A DNA stretch of 64,000 bases from Chlamydia serpentis (GCF_900239945.1 NZ_LT993738.1:682001-746000), one strand, 5' to 3'; shown: positions 40,693 through 49,375, counted from the first letter of the stretch. The notes: generated by a model not told the origin, from the letters alone. Translations and numbers: made by a program.

Positions 40693-41113
40693 AGGAGAAA
40701 CTGTTTTCCCTGCAGTACTTAGCGAACTTCATAGCATGCTAGACCTAATTAAACGTGCAGGTAAACAATCTAAGTTTCCTCAAGAGAAGTTATTAAAGCT
40801 CGAACTCGCCTGTGAGGAGCTTCTAGTTAATATTATTTCCTATGCTTATCAGGGCGAAAATTCCCCAGGGATCATTAAGATTGCCTGTAAAGCTCGTCAA
40901 GATGATTTAGAGGTTGTGATTAAAGACCACGGCCCCTCATTCAATCCTCTTACTGTGAGAGTAAATATCCAGGAAGACCTTCCGCTAGAGCAACGAAAGC
41001 TAGGAGGCCTAGGCATTTTTCTTGCTAAAAGTTCTGTTGATGAGTTTCTTTATACTCGTGAGAATGATTGCAACATTGTCCATTTAAAAATACATAATAA
41101 CGCATCTTATTAA
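40679..41113 (+). CDS. rsbW: RsbW-like anti-sigma/histidine kinase
   Basis: RsbW-type switch kinases bind or phosphorylate partner anti-anti-sigma proteins (RsbV) and control sigma factor access. The 144-residue GHKL ATPase has N-box CEELLVNIISYAY, G1 box IKDHGPSFNP and G2 box LGGLGIFLAK. I use the ATG at 40679 (MISFEGETV), with AGG seven bases upstream, rather than a TTG six codons earlier. It overlaps the LptE-like gene and converges with the next gene by four bases. Confidence 0.88.
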   Translation: MISFEGETVFPAVLSELHSMLDLIKRAGKQSKFPQEKLLKLELACEELLVNIISYAYQGENSPGIIKIACKARQDDLEVVIKDHGPSFNPLTVRVNIQEDLPLEQRKLGGLGIFLAKSSVDEFLYTRENDCNIVHLKIHNNASY

Positions 41114-41538
41114 AGATCTTTATTAAATCGGAATGAGCGTAGAGCATCTTCAGTATCTTTAATTTCTTTAAGATATAACTGTAGAGCTTCAAGAATAAGC
41201 GTAGATTGATTGTACTGTCCACAAGCTTCGAATGCGATTTCTGGAGCATATTTTCCTTTTTCCTGGGACACAGCAATATAACCACGGGTTACAGCTTCTC
41301 CTTCGACCAGCTCAGGAACGAGCCAAATAGCAAAATCAGAGTTAAATAATGTGAGTTTATCTTTAGATTCTGCAATAATAAAATCATTCTCAGACTGACT
41401 ATAGAGAAAGTTGGTACTAGCATCAGTACAATGAGGACGAGAAAGTATTTCAGCGATATTTAAGTATCCTTCAGGGAAGGATGTTCCCCTATTAAGTATT
41501 GACTGACGATAAAACTCCTCGAAAAAATCCAAACTCAT
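41110..41538 (-). CDS. Conserved chlamydial hypothetical (CT550-type)
   Basis: A 142-residue soluble protein in the CT550 position. It has no signal peptide, membrane segment or catalytic motif I recognise. The middle (FIIAESKDKLTLFNSDFAIWLVP) looks like mixed alpha/beta, and the last 50 residues are helical. It overlaps rsbW tail to tail by four bases. Function unknown. Confidence 0.65.
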   Translation of the reverse strand: MSLDFFEEFYRQSILNRGTSFPEGYLNIAEILSRPHCTDASTNFLYSQSENDFIIAESKDKLTLFNSDFAIWLVPELVEGEAVTRGYIAVSQEKGKYAPEIAFEACGQYNQSTLILEALQLYLKEIKDTEDALRSFRFNKDL

Positions 41539-41648
41539 AGTATATTTCCTCTGATTTATGGTAATTCTTTATTTTCAGAGCCGTCAAGTTCTTTCTATCT
41601 ACCTTAATTTCCTAGCAACATAAGTAATAAACAATCAATAGTCCGTAT

Positions 41649-42959
41649 ATGAAACTCCCTTTTTTTAAGTATCGATATATTATCTTGTACGGGTTGCTTT
41701 CCGTATTACCTTTACATGCAGAGCTCTCTTTCCCAGAGGTACGTGGAACTACTGCTGCTGTTGTCCATGCCGAATCTGGAAAAATATTCTATAATAAAGA
41801 GATAGATACTGTGATTTATCCTGCTAGCATGACTAAAATTGCTACTGCACTATTTATCCTCAAGCGCTATCCCGAAGTGTTAGATAATCTAGTTAGAGTA
41901 AAACAAGATGCAACCGCTTCTATTACCCCCCAAGCAAAAAAACAATCGGGATACCGTAGTCCTCCTCACTGGTTAGAAACTGATGGGTCCACAATCCAAC
42001 TCCAAGTGAGAGAAGAACTCCTAGGCTGGGACTTGTTCAATGCCTTGCTAATTTGTTCTGCGAACGATGCTGCTAATGTCTTAGCAATGGCGTGTTGTAA
42101 TTCTGTAAACAACTTTATGAACCAGCTCAATCTCTTCCTAAAAGAAGAAATTGGCTGTATTAATACTCATTTTAATAATCCTCACGGCCTACATCATCCT
42201 AACCACTATACTACAGCTCGAGATCTTGTTAGCATTATGCGCTCTGCTTTAAAAGAGCCTAAATTTCGAGAAGTCATTTCCACAACAAGTTATAAGATAG
42301 CTCCTACAAATCTTCATAACGAACGCATACTCTCTCCTACTAACAAATTGATTATTCCTGGTTGCAACTATTACTATCCTCCAGCTTTAGGGGGGAAAAC
42401 AGGCACTACCAAGACTGCAGGGAAAAATCTAATCATGGCAGCTGAAAAAAACAACCGCTTAGTCGTAGCTATTGCTACCGGATACTCGGGACCTGTTGGT
42501 GATCTTTATCAAGATATAATAGGTCTGTGTGAAACTGTGTTTAACGAACCCTTGTTGAGAAAAGAGCTAGTGGCTCCTTCTGAGAACCTACAGCTGGAAA
42601 TTACTAACTTAGGGAAGCTTTCCTGTCCTCTTCCAGAAGGAGTATATTATAACTTCTATGATTCTGAAGACCAAGAACCTTTCTCCGTATCTTTCATCGC
42701 TCATGTGCATACATTTCCTATTGAGAAGGGTAGTCTGCTTGGAGATTGGGTTTTTTATGATCGTGAAGGTAACAAACTCTCTTCCCAGCCTTTCTATGCA
42801 CCTTGTCGGCTAGAACGCATTGCTAAACCTTGGCAAATCTACGTTAAGAATATAATGAAATCCCATAGAACCTATGTTTGTGTAGCTATGCTTATAATTT
42901 ATTTTCGATATCGTAAGCACCGTAAACGTAGGTTCCTAAAATATTATTCTAAAATCTAA
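41649..42959 (+). CDS. dacF: D-alanyl-D-alanine carboxypeptidase (PBP5/6 family)
   Basis: This low-molecular-mass penicillin-binding protein trims the pentapeptide of the transient chlamydial septal peptidoglycan. The 436-residue protein has a signal peptide (~24), the SxxK motif at residues 60-63 (SMTK), SxN in CSANDAAN and KTG in GGKTGTT. Near the C-terminus a hydrophobic segment (YVCVAMLIIYF) and basic tail anchor it in the inner membrane, more firmly than the amphipathic helix of PBP5. Confidence 0.93.
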   Translation: MKLPFFKYRYIILYGLLSVLPLHAELSFPEVRGTTAAVVHAESGKIFYNKEIDTVIYPASMTKIATALFILKRYPEVLDNLVRVKQDATASITPQAKKQSGYRSPPHWLETDGSTIQLQVREELLGWDLFNALLICSANDAANVLAMACCNSVNNFMNQLNLFLKEEIGCINTHFNNPHGLHHPNHYTTARDLVSIMRSALKEPKFREVISTTSYKIAPTNLHNERILSPTNKLIIPGCNYYYPPALGGKTGTTKTAGKNLIMAAEKNNRLVVAIATGYSGPVGDLYQDIIGLCETVFNEPLLRKELVAPSENLQLEITNLGKLSCPLPEGVYYNFYDSEDQEPFSVSFIAHVHTFPIEKGSLLGDWVFYDREGNKLSSQPFYAPCRLERIAKPWQIYVKNIMKSHRTYVCVAMLIIYFRYRKHRKRRFLKYYSKI

Positions 42960-43033
42960 CTCTTTCTTTTAAGTTATAGAAAAACAACAATTTATGTACA
43001 CTCGGACATATTGTTAAAGAAAATCAGACTCTC

Positions 43034-43375
43034 ATGCGCACACTATTCTGTTGTTTATTTGTCTTAATTTTTACTTCTTCAAGCTATACACAGGAACTGT
43101 CTCCCAAAAAAAACAATTTGATGTCATATCTATTTTCTTTAAGTTCTTGGGAAAAATCTACAAATTCAAAAGCATATCATTATTTTTTAAGAGAAGTATC
43201 TTCAGCGTTAAAGCGAGAAGAAATTTGGAATAATCCCCACCATCTCATATTTATTTTAATGCAGTTTCAACAGTTCTCTGGAGAACAAGATCGTTTTGGG
43301 AGTTTCTTAGAAACAATCATACGTGATCGAGTTTCTTTTTTATTCTTAAAAGAACACGCTACCCTTCTAAAATAG
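43034..43375 (+). CDS. Small secreted hypothetical (CT552-type)
   Basis: A 113-residue protein with an N-terminal signal peptide (TLFCCLFVLIFTSSSYTQE; cleavage likely near residue 20) and a helical body. It sits 75 bases after dacF, in the CT552 position. There is no lipobox, despite cysteines at residues 6-7. Function unknown. Confidence 0.65.
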   Translation: MRTLFCCLFVLIFTSSSYTQELSPKKNNLMSYLFSLSSWEKSTNSKAYHYFLREVSSALKREEIWNNPHHLIFILMQFQQFSGEQDRFGSFLETIIRDRVSFLFLKEHATLLK

Positions 43376-43486
43376 GTAGTTATAAAATTTATAAAGTCTT
43401 GAATTTTAAAATCAGAAATTCCTACCTTACTGTAGCTTTAACTAATAGGTCGGCTTGAATCTTGTGGTCTTAGAAAACGATTAACT

Positions 43487-44581
43487 CTATATTTTTTGAA
43501 AATGGGAGGCGTAGAAACCATCTCCTTTTCCTACCTCTAAAGGGAGGACTTTTCTTCGAACCTCTTTCCAACCCAAAGCATGCATGTGAGCCACGTGTGC
43601 TTCATTTTCCATTTTTAAAAGAGAACATGTGATGTAGACCAGACGTCCTCGAGGGCCAACATAGGAACTGGCTTGCTTTAAAAGATTTTTTTGCGCCCGC
43701 ACATAATTCAACAATAATTTTTTCGAAAACTGCCATTTATGTTCAGGATGACGTCGGTATATCCCAGTACCTGAACAAGGAGCATCTACAACTACTACAG
43801 AAAAAGATCCTAAACGGAGCTCATCTGCTAAAGAAAAATTCCTAGCTCCTGCTCGTAATAAGCGATGTTTTGCATTCTGCAAAACCGATTTACGACTGTC
43901 ATTAATGACTACGTGCTTTGCTTTCTGGGCAAAGATGAGGCTTTTACCTCCCGCTCCTGCACAAAAGTCCAAGACAATGTCTTTCTCTGTTAAACAAATA
44001 TCCTGAGCAATCCTTTGTGAATTTTCATCCTGGATTTCAAAAAATCCCCGACGAAAGGCATCTGTAGACTGGAGGGGGTATCGTTTTGCAAAATGAAGTG
44101 ACTCAGGAATATCGCCAGGACAACTTGGATATTCTAATATCTCTTGTAGTTCTCTTAGAGAAATTTTATCTGTATTTACACGGATAGTGATCGGTGCTTC
44201 TGTTAACCAAGTCTTAGCGATGAGTTCTGCTTGCTTCTCTCCATAATCTTGGATTAAAAAATCAGCAAGATCATCAGATATAGAGTAACGCACAGGCCAA
44301 GGAAGATCAGTATAACTACCTAAATTTTGTAAAACCTCTTCCTCTACCTTACTAACCAGCGTTTCTGGAGAAATTTGTTCTCCTGAATTAAGGATCAAAG
44401 CTTCAAGCAAACGACGGTGACGCAAAATATTAAAAATAATGTTCTGAATCCACTGACGATCTTTTGAACCTAAAGAACGGTTTTGTTTAAAGTAATAGGA
44501 AACTCTATCTGCTTCTGAAATCGCAGAAGTATGTAGCTGTTTCAACAACTGATAAGCGTGATGCTGACGAAAAGGAACCAT
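43487..44581 (-). CDS. rsmB: RsmB-like rRNA cytosine-C5 methyltransferase (fmu/sun)
   Basis: RsmB-type enzymes methylate C5 of a cytosine in 16S rRNA. The 364-residue protein has a NusB-like N-terminal segment (LGSKDRQWIQNIIFNILRHRR), the SAM motif VLDFCAGAGGKSL, the motif DAPCSGTG and the catalytic TCS in VYITCSLLKMENE. It is shorter than E. coli RsmB (429), so a related Nol1/Nop2 family enzyme cannot be excluded. It marks the left border of the accessory effector-like cluster. Confidence 0.87.
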   Translation of the reverse strand: MVPFRQHHAYQLLKQLHTSAISEADRVSYYFKQNRSLGSKDRQWIQNIIFNILRHRRLLEALILNSGEQISPETLVSKVEEEVLQNLGSYTDLPWPVRYSISDDLADFLIQDYGEKQAELIAKTWLTEAPITIRVNTDKISLRELQEILEYPSCPGDIPESLHFAKRYPLQSTDAFRRGFFEIQDENSQRIAQDICLTEKDIVLDFCAGAGGKSLIFAQKAKHVVINDSRKSVLQNAKHRLLRAGARNFSLADELRLGSFSVVVVDAPCSGTGIYRRHPEHKWQFSKKLLLNYVRAQKNLLKQASSYVGPRGRLVYITCSLLKMENEAHVAHMHALGWKEVRRKVLPLEVGKGDGFYASHFQKI

Positions 44582-44655
44582 AATGTTTGATAGTATACCC
44601 TGTCAGAGGCTATTTTGCTCAGAAAAATATCCTGGCTACAAAATAAAATTATTTA

Positions 44656-45813
44656 TTATGGGCAACGCTGCCACAATCTCCAAAACTGTCTCCAGAAAGA
44701 AGGCTGAGGGTTATAGTACTCAGTGGCTTTTTGTAAAGCTTTCCTCACATCCTTGTCATAATCTAATAACCATCGCATAAGTAGTGTTTTGATCATTTTA
44801 TTCCATAGAGTAGGGTCCTGGTCCCGAATACCATAAATAGTTCCTACTTCCTCGGGAGTTGTACTTTGTTCAGATTTAGATAAGTACAATATTTTTTCTG
44901 CAATGACTTTTCGTAATACTTCTGCAAGAAATTCTAAGGCTAATTGAGAGTCTTGAGGGGAGGTTATTGCTACCTCCTGCCACAGCCCTAAAAAAGTTTT
45001 ACCATCTGATGTTAGAGGTTGATTCCCAATGAGAGAGTCTGCCAATGTATCAGATAGGGAATCGGAGATTATACCTATAATAATTGTTTGAAAATCCTCG
45101 GGACTTAAAAAAAATAGTTGAATAAGTTCGCTTAATAGTAGATGGCTCTTTACTGATAACGTGATCAAAGGCTTGGCTTTGTCTTCTACAAACTGGTTTA
45201 TAAGCTCAAGACTTAAAGGAAGATAGGATGTATGTCCTTCAAGTAGAGTAGTCAAAGCTTCTAACATCATCTGTAAAGAAGTCTCTGCTATCAAACTCCC
45301 TCTGACTTTTTCTGTCAGAGGGATCTGATCTTCTGCGATTCTTACTTCATAAGTGAAATCTTCCCAAGATGAAAAATTACTTTTCCCTTTGGAAAACACC
45401 TGGTTTGCGGCTCGGGTGATTTTATCTAAAGGACGTTTTGACTCAAAAAGAATCAAAGACTTCAACATATAGAGTTTATCAACAACTGCTTTTTTAGTTA
45501 CATATATGGAAGGAAAGAACCACCGATAGAACCAACCTGTTGCTGCTTGTTCTTCATGCAACCGTAGTTCGATAATAGCTAAAAGCCGACTCGATATAGA
45601 ATAAGAAATTGCTAAATAAGAAAACAGCTCGTGAATTACCTGGCGAATTGTAGTCAAACTAACATCATAGTTTGGAGGTAAAGGATCATTAACAGACCAT
45701 GCGTCTAGAAGAAGTCGTTTTTTGTCATAGGCTAATATGCGCGTACTATCTCTAATTGCGAGTTCAAGTACTCGTAAATAATATCCTATGGAAAATTGAA
45801 AATCTAATATCAT
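44656..45813 (-). CDS. Unknown accessory protein, 385 residues
   Basis: I do not recognise this protein. It is largely alpha-helical, leucine/isoleucine-rich, with no signal peptide; the hydrophobic stretch around residues 235-255 ([19 protein letters not shown]) is interrupted by charges and is not a clear membrane helix. The C-terminus is tryptophan-rich ([13 protein letters not shown]). It is the last gene of a minus-strand set placed where C. trachomatis has tmeA/tmeB, next to pgk. The ribosome site is poor. A secreted role is suggested by location only. A short NYDV-centred similarity with the next gene upstream is too weak to call. Confidence 0.6.
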   Translation of the reverse strand: MILDFQFSIGYYLRVLELAIRDSTRILAYDKKRLLLDAWSVNDPLPPNYDVSLTTIRQVIHELFSYLAISYSISSRLLAIIELRLHEEQAATGWFYRWFFPSIYVTKKAVVDKLYMLKSLILFESKRPLDKITRAANQVFSKGKSNFSSWEDFTYEVRIAEDQIPLTEKVRGSLIAETSLQMMLEALTTLLEGHTSYLPLSLELINQFVEDKAKPLITLSVKSHLLLSELIQLFFLSPEDFQTIIIGIISDSLSDTLADSLIGNQPLTSDGKTFLGLWQEVAITSPQDSQLALEFLAEVLRKVIAEKILYLSKSEQSTTPEEVGTIYGIRDQDPTLWNKMIKTLLMRWLLDYDKDVRKALQKATEYYNPQPSFWRQFWRLWQRCP

Positions 45814-45941
45814 ACAAAACTGTACCTAGCGCTTTTCTCTGATGTATTCTCCAGAAAGAAATATTATTGCATTATATTTGTTTCCTAAAATCAGAGATCC
45901 ACCTTTAGCAATGACAGCTTTACATATTAACTCGCGGTAAA

Positions 45942-47108
45942 TCACACTTTAGGTTCTATTGAAATTAAACGCTCACTACAAAAAAATTGGCAGATTACAT
46001 AGTTTAATTTTTTTTGATATTCCAAAGGACGTAAATGATAGTCTTCCTCTAGAATCGCGAGATTAACTTCTAGGATAGCTAAAACAACATCGTAATTTAC
46101 CTCTGCAGAGTGTTCTTCTGCCCATGTCATTAAAAAATCACCTAGCTCTTTACTACGATCTTGACGCACTAGATAGAGTATATCTTTCATGATAAGCGCT
46201 TCATTCTTACCTTTATCAGCAAAAGCATCGATCTGTGTTGCACACGCGATCATCTGAGCATAATTACAGCTAAGATCGTATGATTCCAGATTGTGAACTG
46301 CACTTAGACATTGTCCTCCACCTAAGTAAGGAGAACTGATAATTTTAGTAATCCCCCGAACATTAGCTAGCCCATCAATACGTTTATCTGAATATAATAG
46401 TTCTGAAAGTCTTTTAGAAATCTCTTCTACTGTAGTTGTAGCTTCTAAAGACAAGGCATTATAGATTCCCTTCTCTTCAATTATTTCTAAAGGCAACCCT
46501 TCTGCAACTGCGTCTATAGCGACCCATTTGTAGCAAGAGCGCAAAATTAAAGCAAAGGCAACTGCAGCTTCTGGACTTATAGGATCTGTACCACAGAGAT
46601 CCAAAGGAGCCTCTGACTCTTCCTGGAGCACAATAGAAAACAGCCTTAGAAACACATGATAAAAAAAGCTACGACATGAAGCTAGTGCACTTTCTAAAGG
46701 ATGAAAGTAAGGAGGGTCTGAAGTTTCTTTAGGAAGACGCGTAGCTTGCAGAAGTTCTCGAGACGTATGACCTAGAGAATCTGATGTTGACTCGGGATGG
46801 TTTGCAGTCTTAGTATTTTTCCAAAGCTGTGATACTACCTTACGGATACGCGCAAGCATAGTTGTTAATAAATTCCCATGCGCTTCATATTCAACTTTAT
46901 CAATAAGATCGCTATTGAGATCGCTATTTGTTCCCTCTGATGGAGTTGCTTCCGGAATCCCCGTATCCGCTATTGTTTCTATAACTTGGATAGCACTTTC
47001 AGATACTCGATCCTCTACATCCGAATCTCCTTCTTCTGGAACACCTTCTTCTAGAGGATCTGATATTGTATTACGGTCACCATCATCACCAGATATAGGT
47101 GTTCCCAT
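45942..47108 (-). CDS. Unknown accessory protein, 388 residues, partner of the repeat protein
   Basis: An unrecognised protein with an acidic, probably disordered N-terminus (about residues 1-70, rich in D, E, S) followed by a helical body (about 75-388). There is no signal peptide. A 12-base tandem duplication near 46910-46935 encodes SDLNSDL. It begins 28 bases after the stop of the repeat-bearing effector-like gene, so the two are probably co-transcribed. A decayed copy of its N-terminal region lies behind the second full-length paralogue (about 49995-50120), which shows that it belongs to a duplicated two-gene module. Possible roles are a secreted co-effector or a chaperone; the length argues against a classical small chaperone. 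Confidence 0.62.
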   Translation of the reverse strand: MGTPISGDDGDRNTISDPLEEGVPEEGDSDVEDRVSESAIQVIETIADTGIPEATPSEGTNSDLNSDLIDKVEYEAHGNLLTTMLARIRKVVSQLWKNTKTANHPESTSDSLGHTSRELLQATRLPKETSDPPYFHPLESALASCRSFFYHVFLRLFSIVLQEESEAPLDLCGTDPISPEAAVAFALILRSCYKWVAIDAVAEGLPLEIIEEKGIYNALSLEATTTVEEISKRLSELLYSDKRIDGLANVRGITKIISSPYLGGGQCLSAVHNLESYDLSCNYAQMIACATQIDAFADKGKNEALIMKDILYLVRQDRSKELGDFLMTWAEEHSAEVNYDVVLAILEVNLAILEEDYHLRPLEYQKKLNYVICQFFCSERLISIEPKV

Positions 47109-47136
47109 TAACTACTCCACATAAAGCCACGTCTTC

Positions 47137-48468
47137 CTAATCAAAAAGATCACTAACTAGGACCGTCATTGTATTTGCCCATGTTGAGGTTGACAAGCCT
47201 CGCATAGTGTTAAGTAATGCTCCAGATTCATTTGACATTCGCACTACATCCCGAGTTCTCGTCTGCCCTGCATTTTCTGCACGCACTGCATTAGACTGTG
47301 AATTCACAGCTGCCATGACATCTTGTGTTAAACTTAACCACACCCTAGGCATTTCTTGAGAATAATTTCTACGCACTCGATCCAAAGCATTTCCTAAAGC
47401 AGAGATCTCATTTTCGATATTGACCTCACTATCCCCGTCCATATCAAAATCTTGAACCCTAGTTCGTAAAAAATTCGTAATAGATTCACTTGAATCTAAT
47501 GTAGGTCCTTCTAAAGCTAGAACAGTGACTACCTGCAGCAGTAGACCATCGGACTCTGTACCTGGCACAGGATTTAATTGATTCTTTAATCCTTCCCTAA
47601 CTACCTTATTTCCAACCTCTTTAGCCATAATTACTGCTGATGGGACCGCTCCTGAGCGCGATGTCCCTGTTATTAAATTAGCTTGTTCCTCACTTACTTG
47701 TTTCAGCTGACCTTGTACAACACGATAACCATGTAATAGGTAACTCGTATTAGAACTTTCCTCCCAAGCACTCCATTTTGACTGTAGTTCTCGAGATATA
47801 TTGTTGAGTTGCTGTTTAGCTTCAGACTGATTTGTAGCTATTTCCTTTAAGCCTGCCTCTAATTGATCTAAATTAGAAGACGGTTTCTGTTGATCTGCCC
47901 AGTGAACCCTCTGACCTGATCCAAAAGATCCCGGTTGCTTTAAAATCCCCTTAATGGGTTTAGGACCTGTTGTAGGTGGTGGAGGCGCTGCACGTTTAGG
48001 ACGTGCCCCACTTGTCTGAGGAGGTTGAGGGGCAGGACCTTTACCATGAGTAGGTGATCCTGGACGAGTTCCTCCTGTTGTAGGAGGCGGAGGCGCTGCA
48101 CGTTTAGGACGTGCCCCACTTGTCTGAGGAGGTTGAGGGGCAGGACCTTTACCATGAGTAGGTGATCCTGGACGAGTTCCTCCTGTTGTAGGAGGCGGAG
48201 GCGCTGGACGCGATGGACGTGGACGTCCAGGGAGTTCTGTAGCCTTCAAAGAAGAAGCTGTTGATGAGGACCCCTTCCCTATTCCAAAAAAATCCCTTAC
48301 TGTCTTCCATAATTGTTGAGCCCTAGTTAACGGACCATACTGTGTAGTTGATGTAGATAACCTGTGAGTACCAAGATTTGCTTCAGTTTGCTGAGTATTA
48401 GTATTCTGGTCCTGAGTTCCTCCTACCCACATATCATCGGGCTTTTGTCCTGAAGGATTAATTGCCAT
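47137..48468 (-). CDS. Repeat-bearing effector-like protein with PP1 and SH3 ligand motifs
   Basis: The 443-residue protein has no signal peptide and a polar, serine/threonine-rich N-terminus, as in type III substrates. Layout: signature MAINPSGQKPDDMW (1-14); a short amphipathic segment (50-65); proline-rich region 82-168 with two identical 36-residue repeats plus a partial third, each junction giving RAAPPPP (RxxPxxP, SH3-type) and APPPP (EVH1/profilin-like); GILK at 174-177 and RVHW at 187-190 followed by AD, the paired SILK and RVxF docking motifs of eukaryotic PP1 regulators; then a helical C-terminal module (about 195-443) shared with the 386-residue paralogue (VLALEGP, ESI..FLR, MT[IV]L[IV]SDLF). 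C. psittaci SinC is reported from an effector locus that I believe is this one; I cannot tell whether this or the paralogue is its orthologue. Function is inferred only. Confidence 0.75.
   Translation of the reverse strand: MAINPSGQKPDDMWVGGTQDQNTNTQQTEANLGTHRLSTSTTQYGPLTRAQQLWKTVRDFFGIGKGSSSTASSLKATELPGRPRPSRPAPPPPTTGGTRPGSPTHGKGPAPQPPQTSGARPKRAAPPPPTTGGTRPGSPTHGKGPAPQPPQTSGARPKRAAPPPPTTGPKPIKGILKQPGSFGSGQRVHWADQQKPSSNLDQLEAGLKEIATNQSEAKQQLNNISRELQSKWSAWEESSNTSYLLHGYRVVQGQLKQVSEEQANLITGTSRSGAVPSAVIMAKEVGNKVVREGLKNQLNPVPGTESDGLLLQVVTVLALEGPTLDSSESITNFLRTRVQDFDMDGDSEVNIENEISALGNALDRVRRNYSQEMPRVWLSLTQDVMAAVNSQSNAVRAENAGQTRTRDVVRMSNESGALLNTMRGLSTSTWANTMTVLVSDLFD
47965..48204 (-). repeat. 108-bp perfect tandem repeat, two full copies plus a partial
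   Basis: Codons 89-124 and 125-160 of the 443-residue protein are encoded by DNA copies that appear identical base for base (period 108 bases; for example GGACGTGCCCCACTTGTC recurs at 47998 and 48106 on the plus strand). A 24-base partial third copy follows. The copies are in frame, so gain or loss of units keeps the gene open. Confidence 0.92.
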
Positions 48469-48480
48469 CTCAATTTCTCT

Positions 48481-48531
48481 TTTTTATTTTTATTTTTATT
48501 TAACTAATTTTAAAAATAAAAAAATAATTAG
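48481..48531 (-). promoter_or_regulatory. AT-only leader inverted repeat before the 443-residue gene
   Basis: An imperfect A/T inverted repeat bounded by CTAATT and AATTAG, with core ATTTTTAAAATTAG on the minus strand. The same core (TTTTTAAAAT) recurs in front of the two paralogues. No strong ribosome site follows, so the structure could affect translation. Confidence 0.45.
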
Positions 48532-48692
48532 ACAAAAGCATTTTTAATTAATTAAAAAATTAATAATCATGTAAATAAACTACAAAATCTATTGATTAAA
48601 AGTATAAATTATTCATCCTAAATACGTTTACACCTCCAAAGCAATATGCTATCAAAACTAGATCCCTAAAATTTTATAATCTCAAGACAAGC

Positions 48693-48734
48693 TAGGAAAA
48701 AGTAGGCAATTCCATCTTAGCGTGGAAATGCCTA
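48693..48734 (-). terminator. Rho-independent terminator of the short paralogue
   Basis: A 12-base stem with one mismatch (TAGGCATTTCCA against TGGAATTGCCTA on the minus strand) and an eight-base loop is followed by CTTTTTCC. It lies about 100 bases past the stop of the 159-residue gene, which argues that the short gene is a real transcription unit. Confidence 0.7.
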
Positions 48735-48835
48735 TGTTGAATTACTTTTATTATTGGCAAAGAAACACTTAGTTATAGAATATAATTTTAATTACATCAG
48801 ATAACATAATTCTCTAAGGTGTTTCAAAATCGCTC

Positions 48836-49315
48836 CTAGGAATCTCCTTTAGGAGGTTGAGGCGCTCGACCTTTGTTATGAGGTGGAGTCTTAGGAAGAA
48901 CTCCCTGACCCGATTTAAAAGATGAAGAGGTTTGATGTGAATGATTAGCGTCTTCTTCATTAGGAGTCGGTGTTGGAACTCGCTTTCCTCTTGTGTATCC
49001 CCTTTTTATCAAGTGTTGAGCAGCTCCTTCAATGTCACGAGCGTTTTTCTCCTCTACTGAACTAGAACTTACAGGCGTCACCGTAGGAGCCTCACTCCTG
49101 GATGATGTGGTTCTTGACCGAAAGAAACATCGCCGAAAGAAATTGGCTACTCTATCTCTTAATCTTTTTAACCAACTTCTTCGTACAGTGGCCTCAACAC
49201 GATGAAAACCTAGGTTACGACTAGTCTTTCCAGATTCCTGAACGTCAGGATGCTGATCATGAGCTCCTGGAATCCATAAATCATCGGGCTTTCTTCCTGG
49301 TGGATTGATAGACAT
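48836..49315 (-). CDS. Short effector-like paralogue lacking the C-terminal module
   Basis: The 159-residue protein starts MSINPPGRKPDDLW, the same signature as its two neighbours, and keeps NLGFHR (compare NLGTHR and NLGRHN). It has an arginine-rich segment around residues 45-68 (RRSWLKRLRDRVANFFRR), amphipathic and possibly membrane- or nucleus-directed. It ends inside a proline-rich tail (GRAPQPP, like the repeat unit of the 443-residue protein), so the helical module is missing. It has its own leader hairpin and terminator, so it may be a functional short form; decay by truncation is the alternative. Confidence 0.6.
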   Translation of the reverse strand: MSINPPGRKPDDLWIPGAHDQHPDVQESGKTSRNLGFHRVEATVRRSWLKRLRDRVANFFRRCFFRSRTTSSRSEAPTVTPVSSSSVEEKNARDIEGAAQHLIKRGYTRGKRVPTPTPNEEDANHSHQTSSSFKSGQGVLPKTPPHNKGRAPQPPKGDS

Positions 49316-49338
49316 AATATTTTCCCATTTTATTATTC

Positions 49339-49375
49339 TATTTATTAATTTATTTTAAAAATAAATTAATAAATA
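49339..49375 (-). promoter_or_regulatory. Perfect 18-base AT inverted repeat before the short paralogue
   Basis: Arms TATTTATTAATTTATTTT and its exact complement flank a single base, 24 bases before the ATG. It can form a 37-base palindrome in DNA or a hairpin in the leader. It is A/T only, so the structure is weak as RNA. Confidence 0.6.

Larger units (their letters stand above)
48469..48835. other. AT-rich intergenic stretch between effector-like paralogues
   Basis: It holds the leader hairpin of the 443-residue gene at its left end and the terminator of the short paralogue at 48693-48734. No gene is visible, and I find no clear trace of a lost C-terminal module of the short paralogue. Confidence 0.55.

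Noticed and set aside
45814..45941. 385- and 388-residue genes as one gene split by frameshift
   Set aside because: The 128 bases between them do not continue either frame convincingly and the two proteins read as separate complete products.
47965..48204. CRISPR-like or transposon-end repeat
   Set aside because: The repeats are contiguous, in frame and coding, with no spacers and no cas genes or inverted ends.
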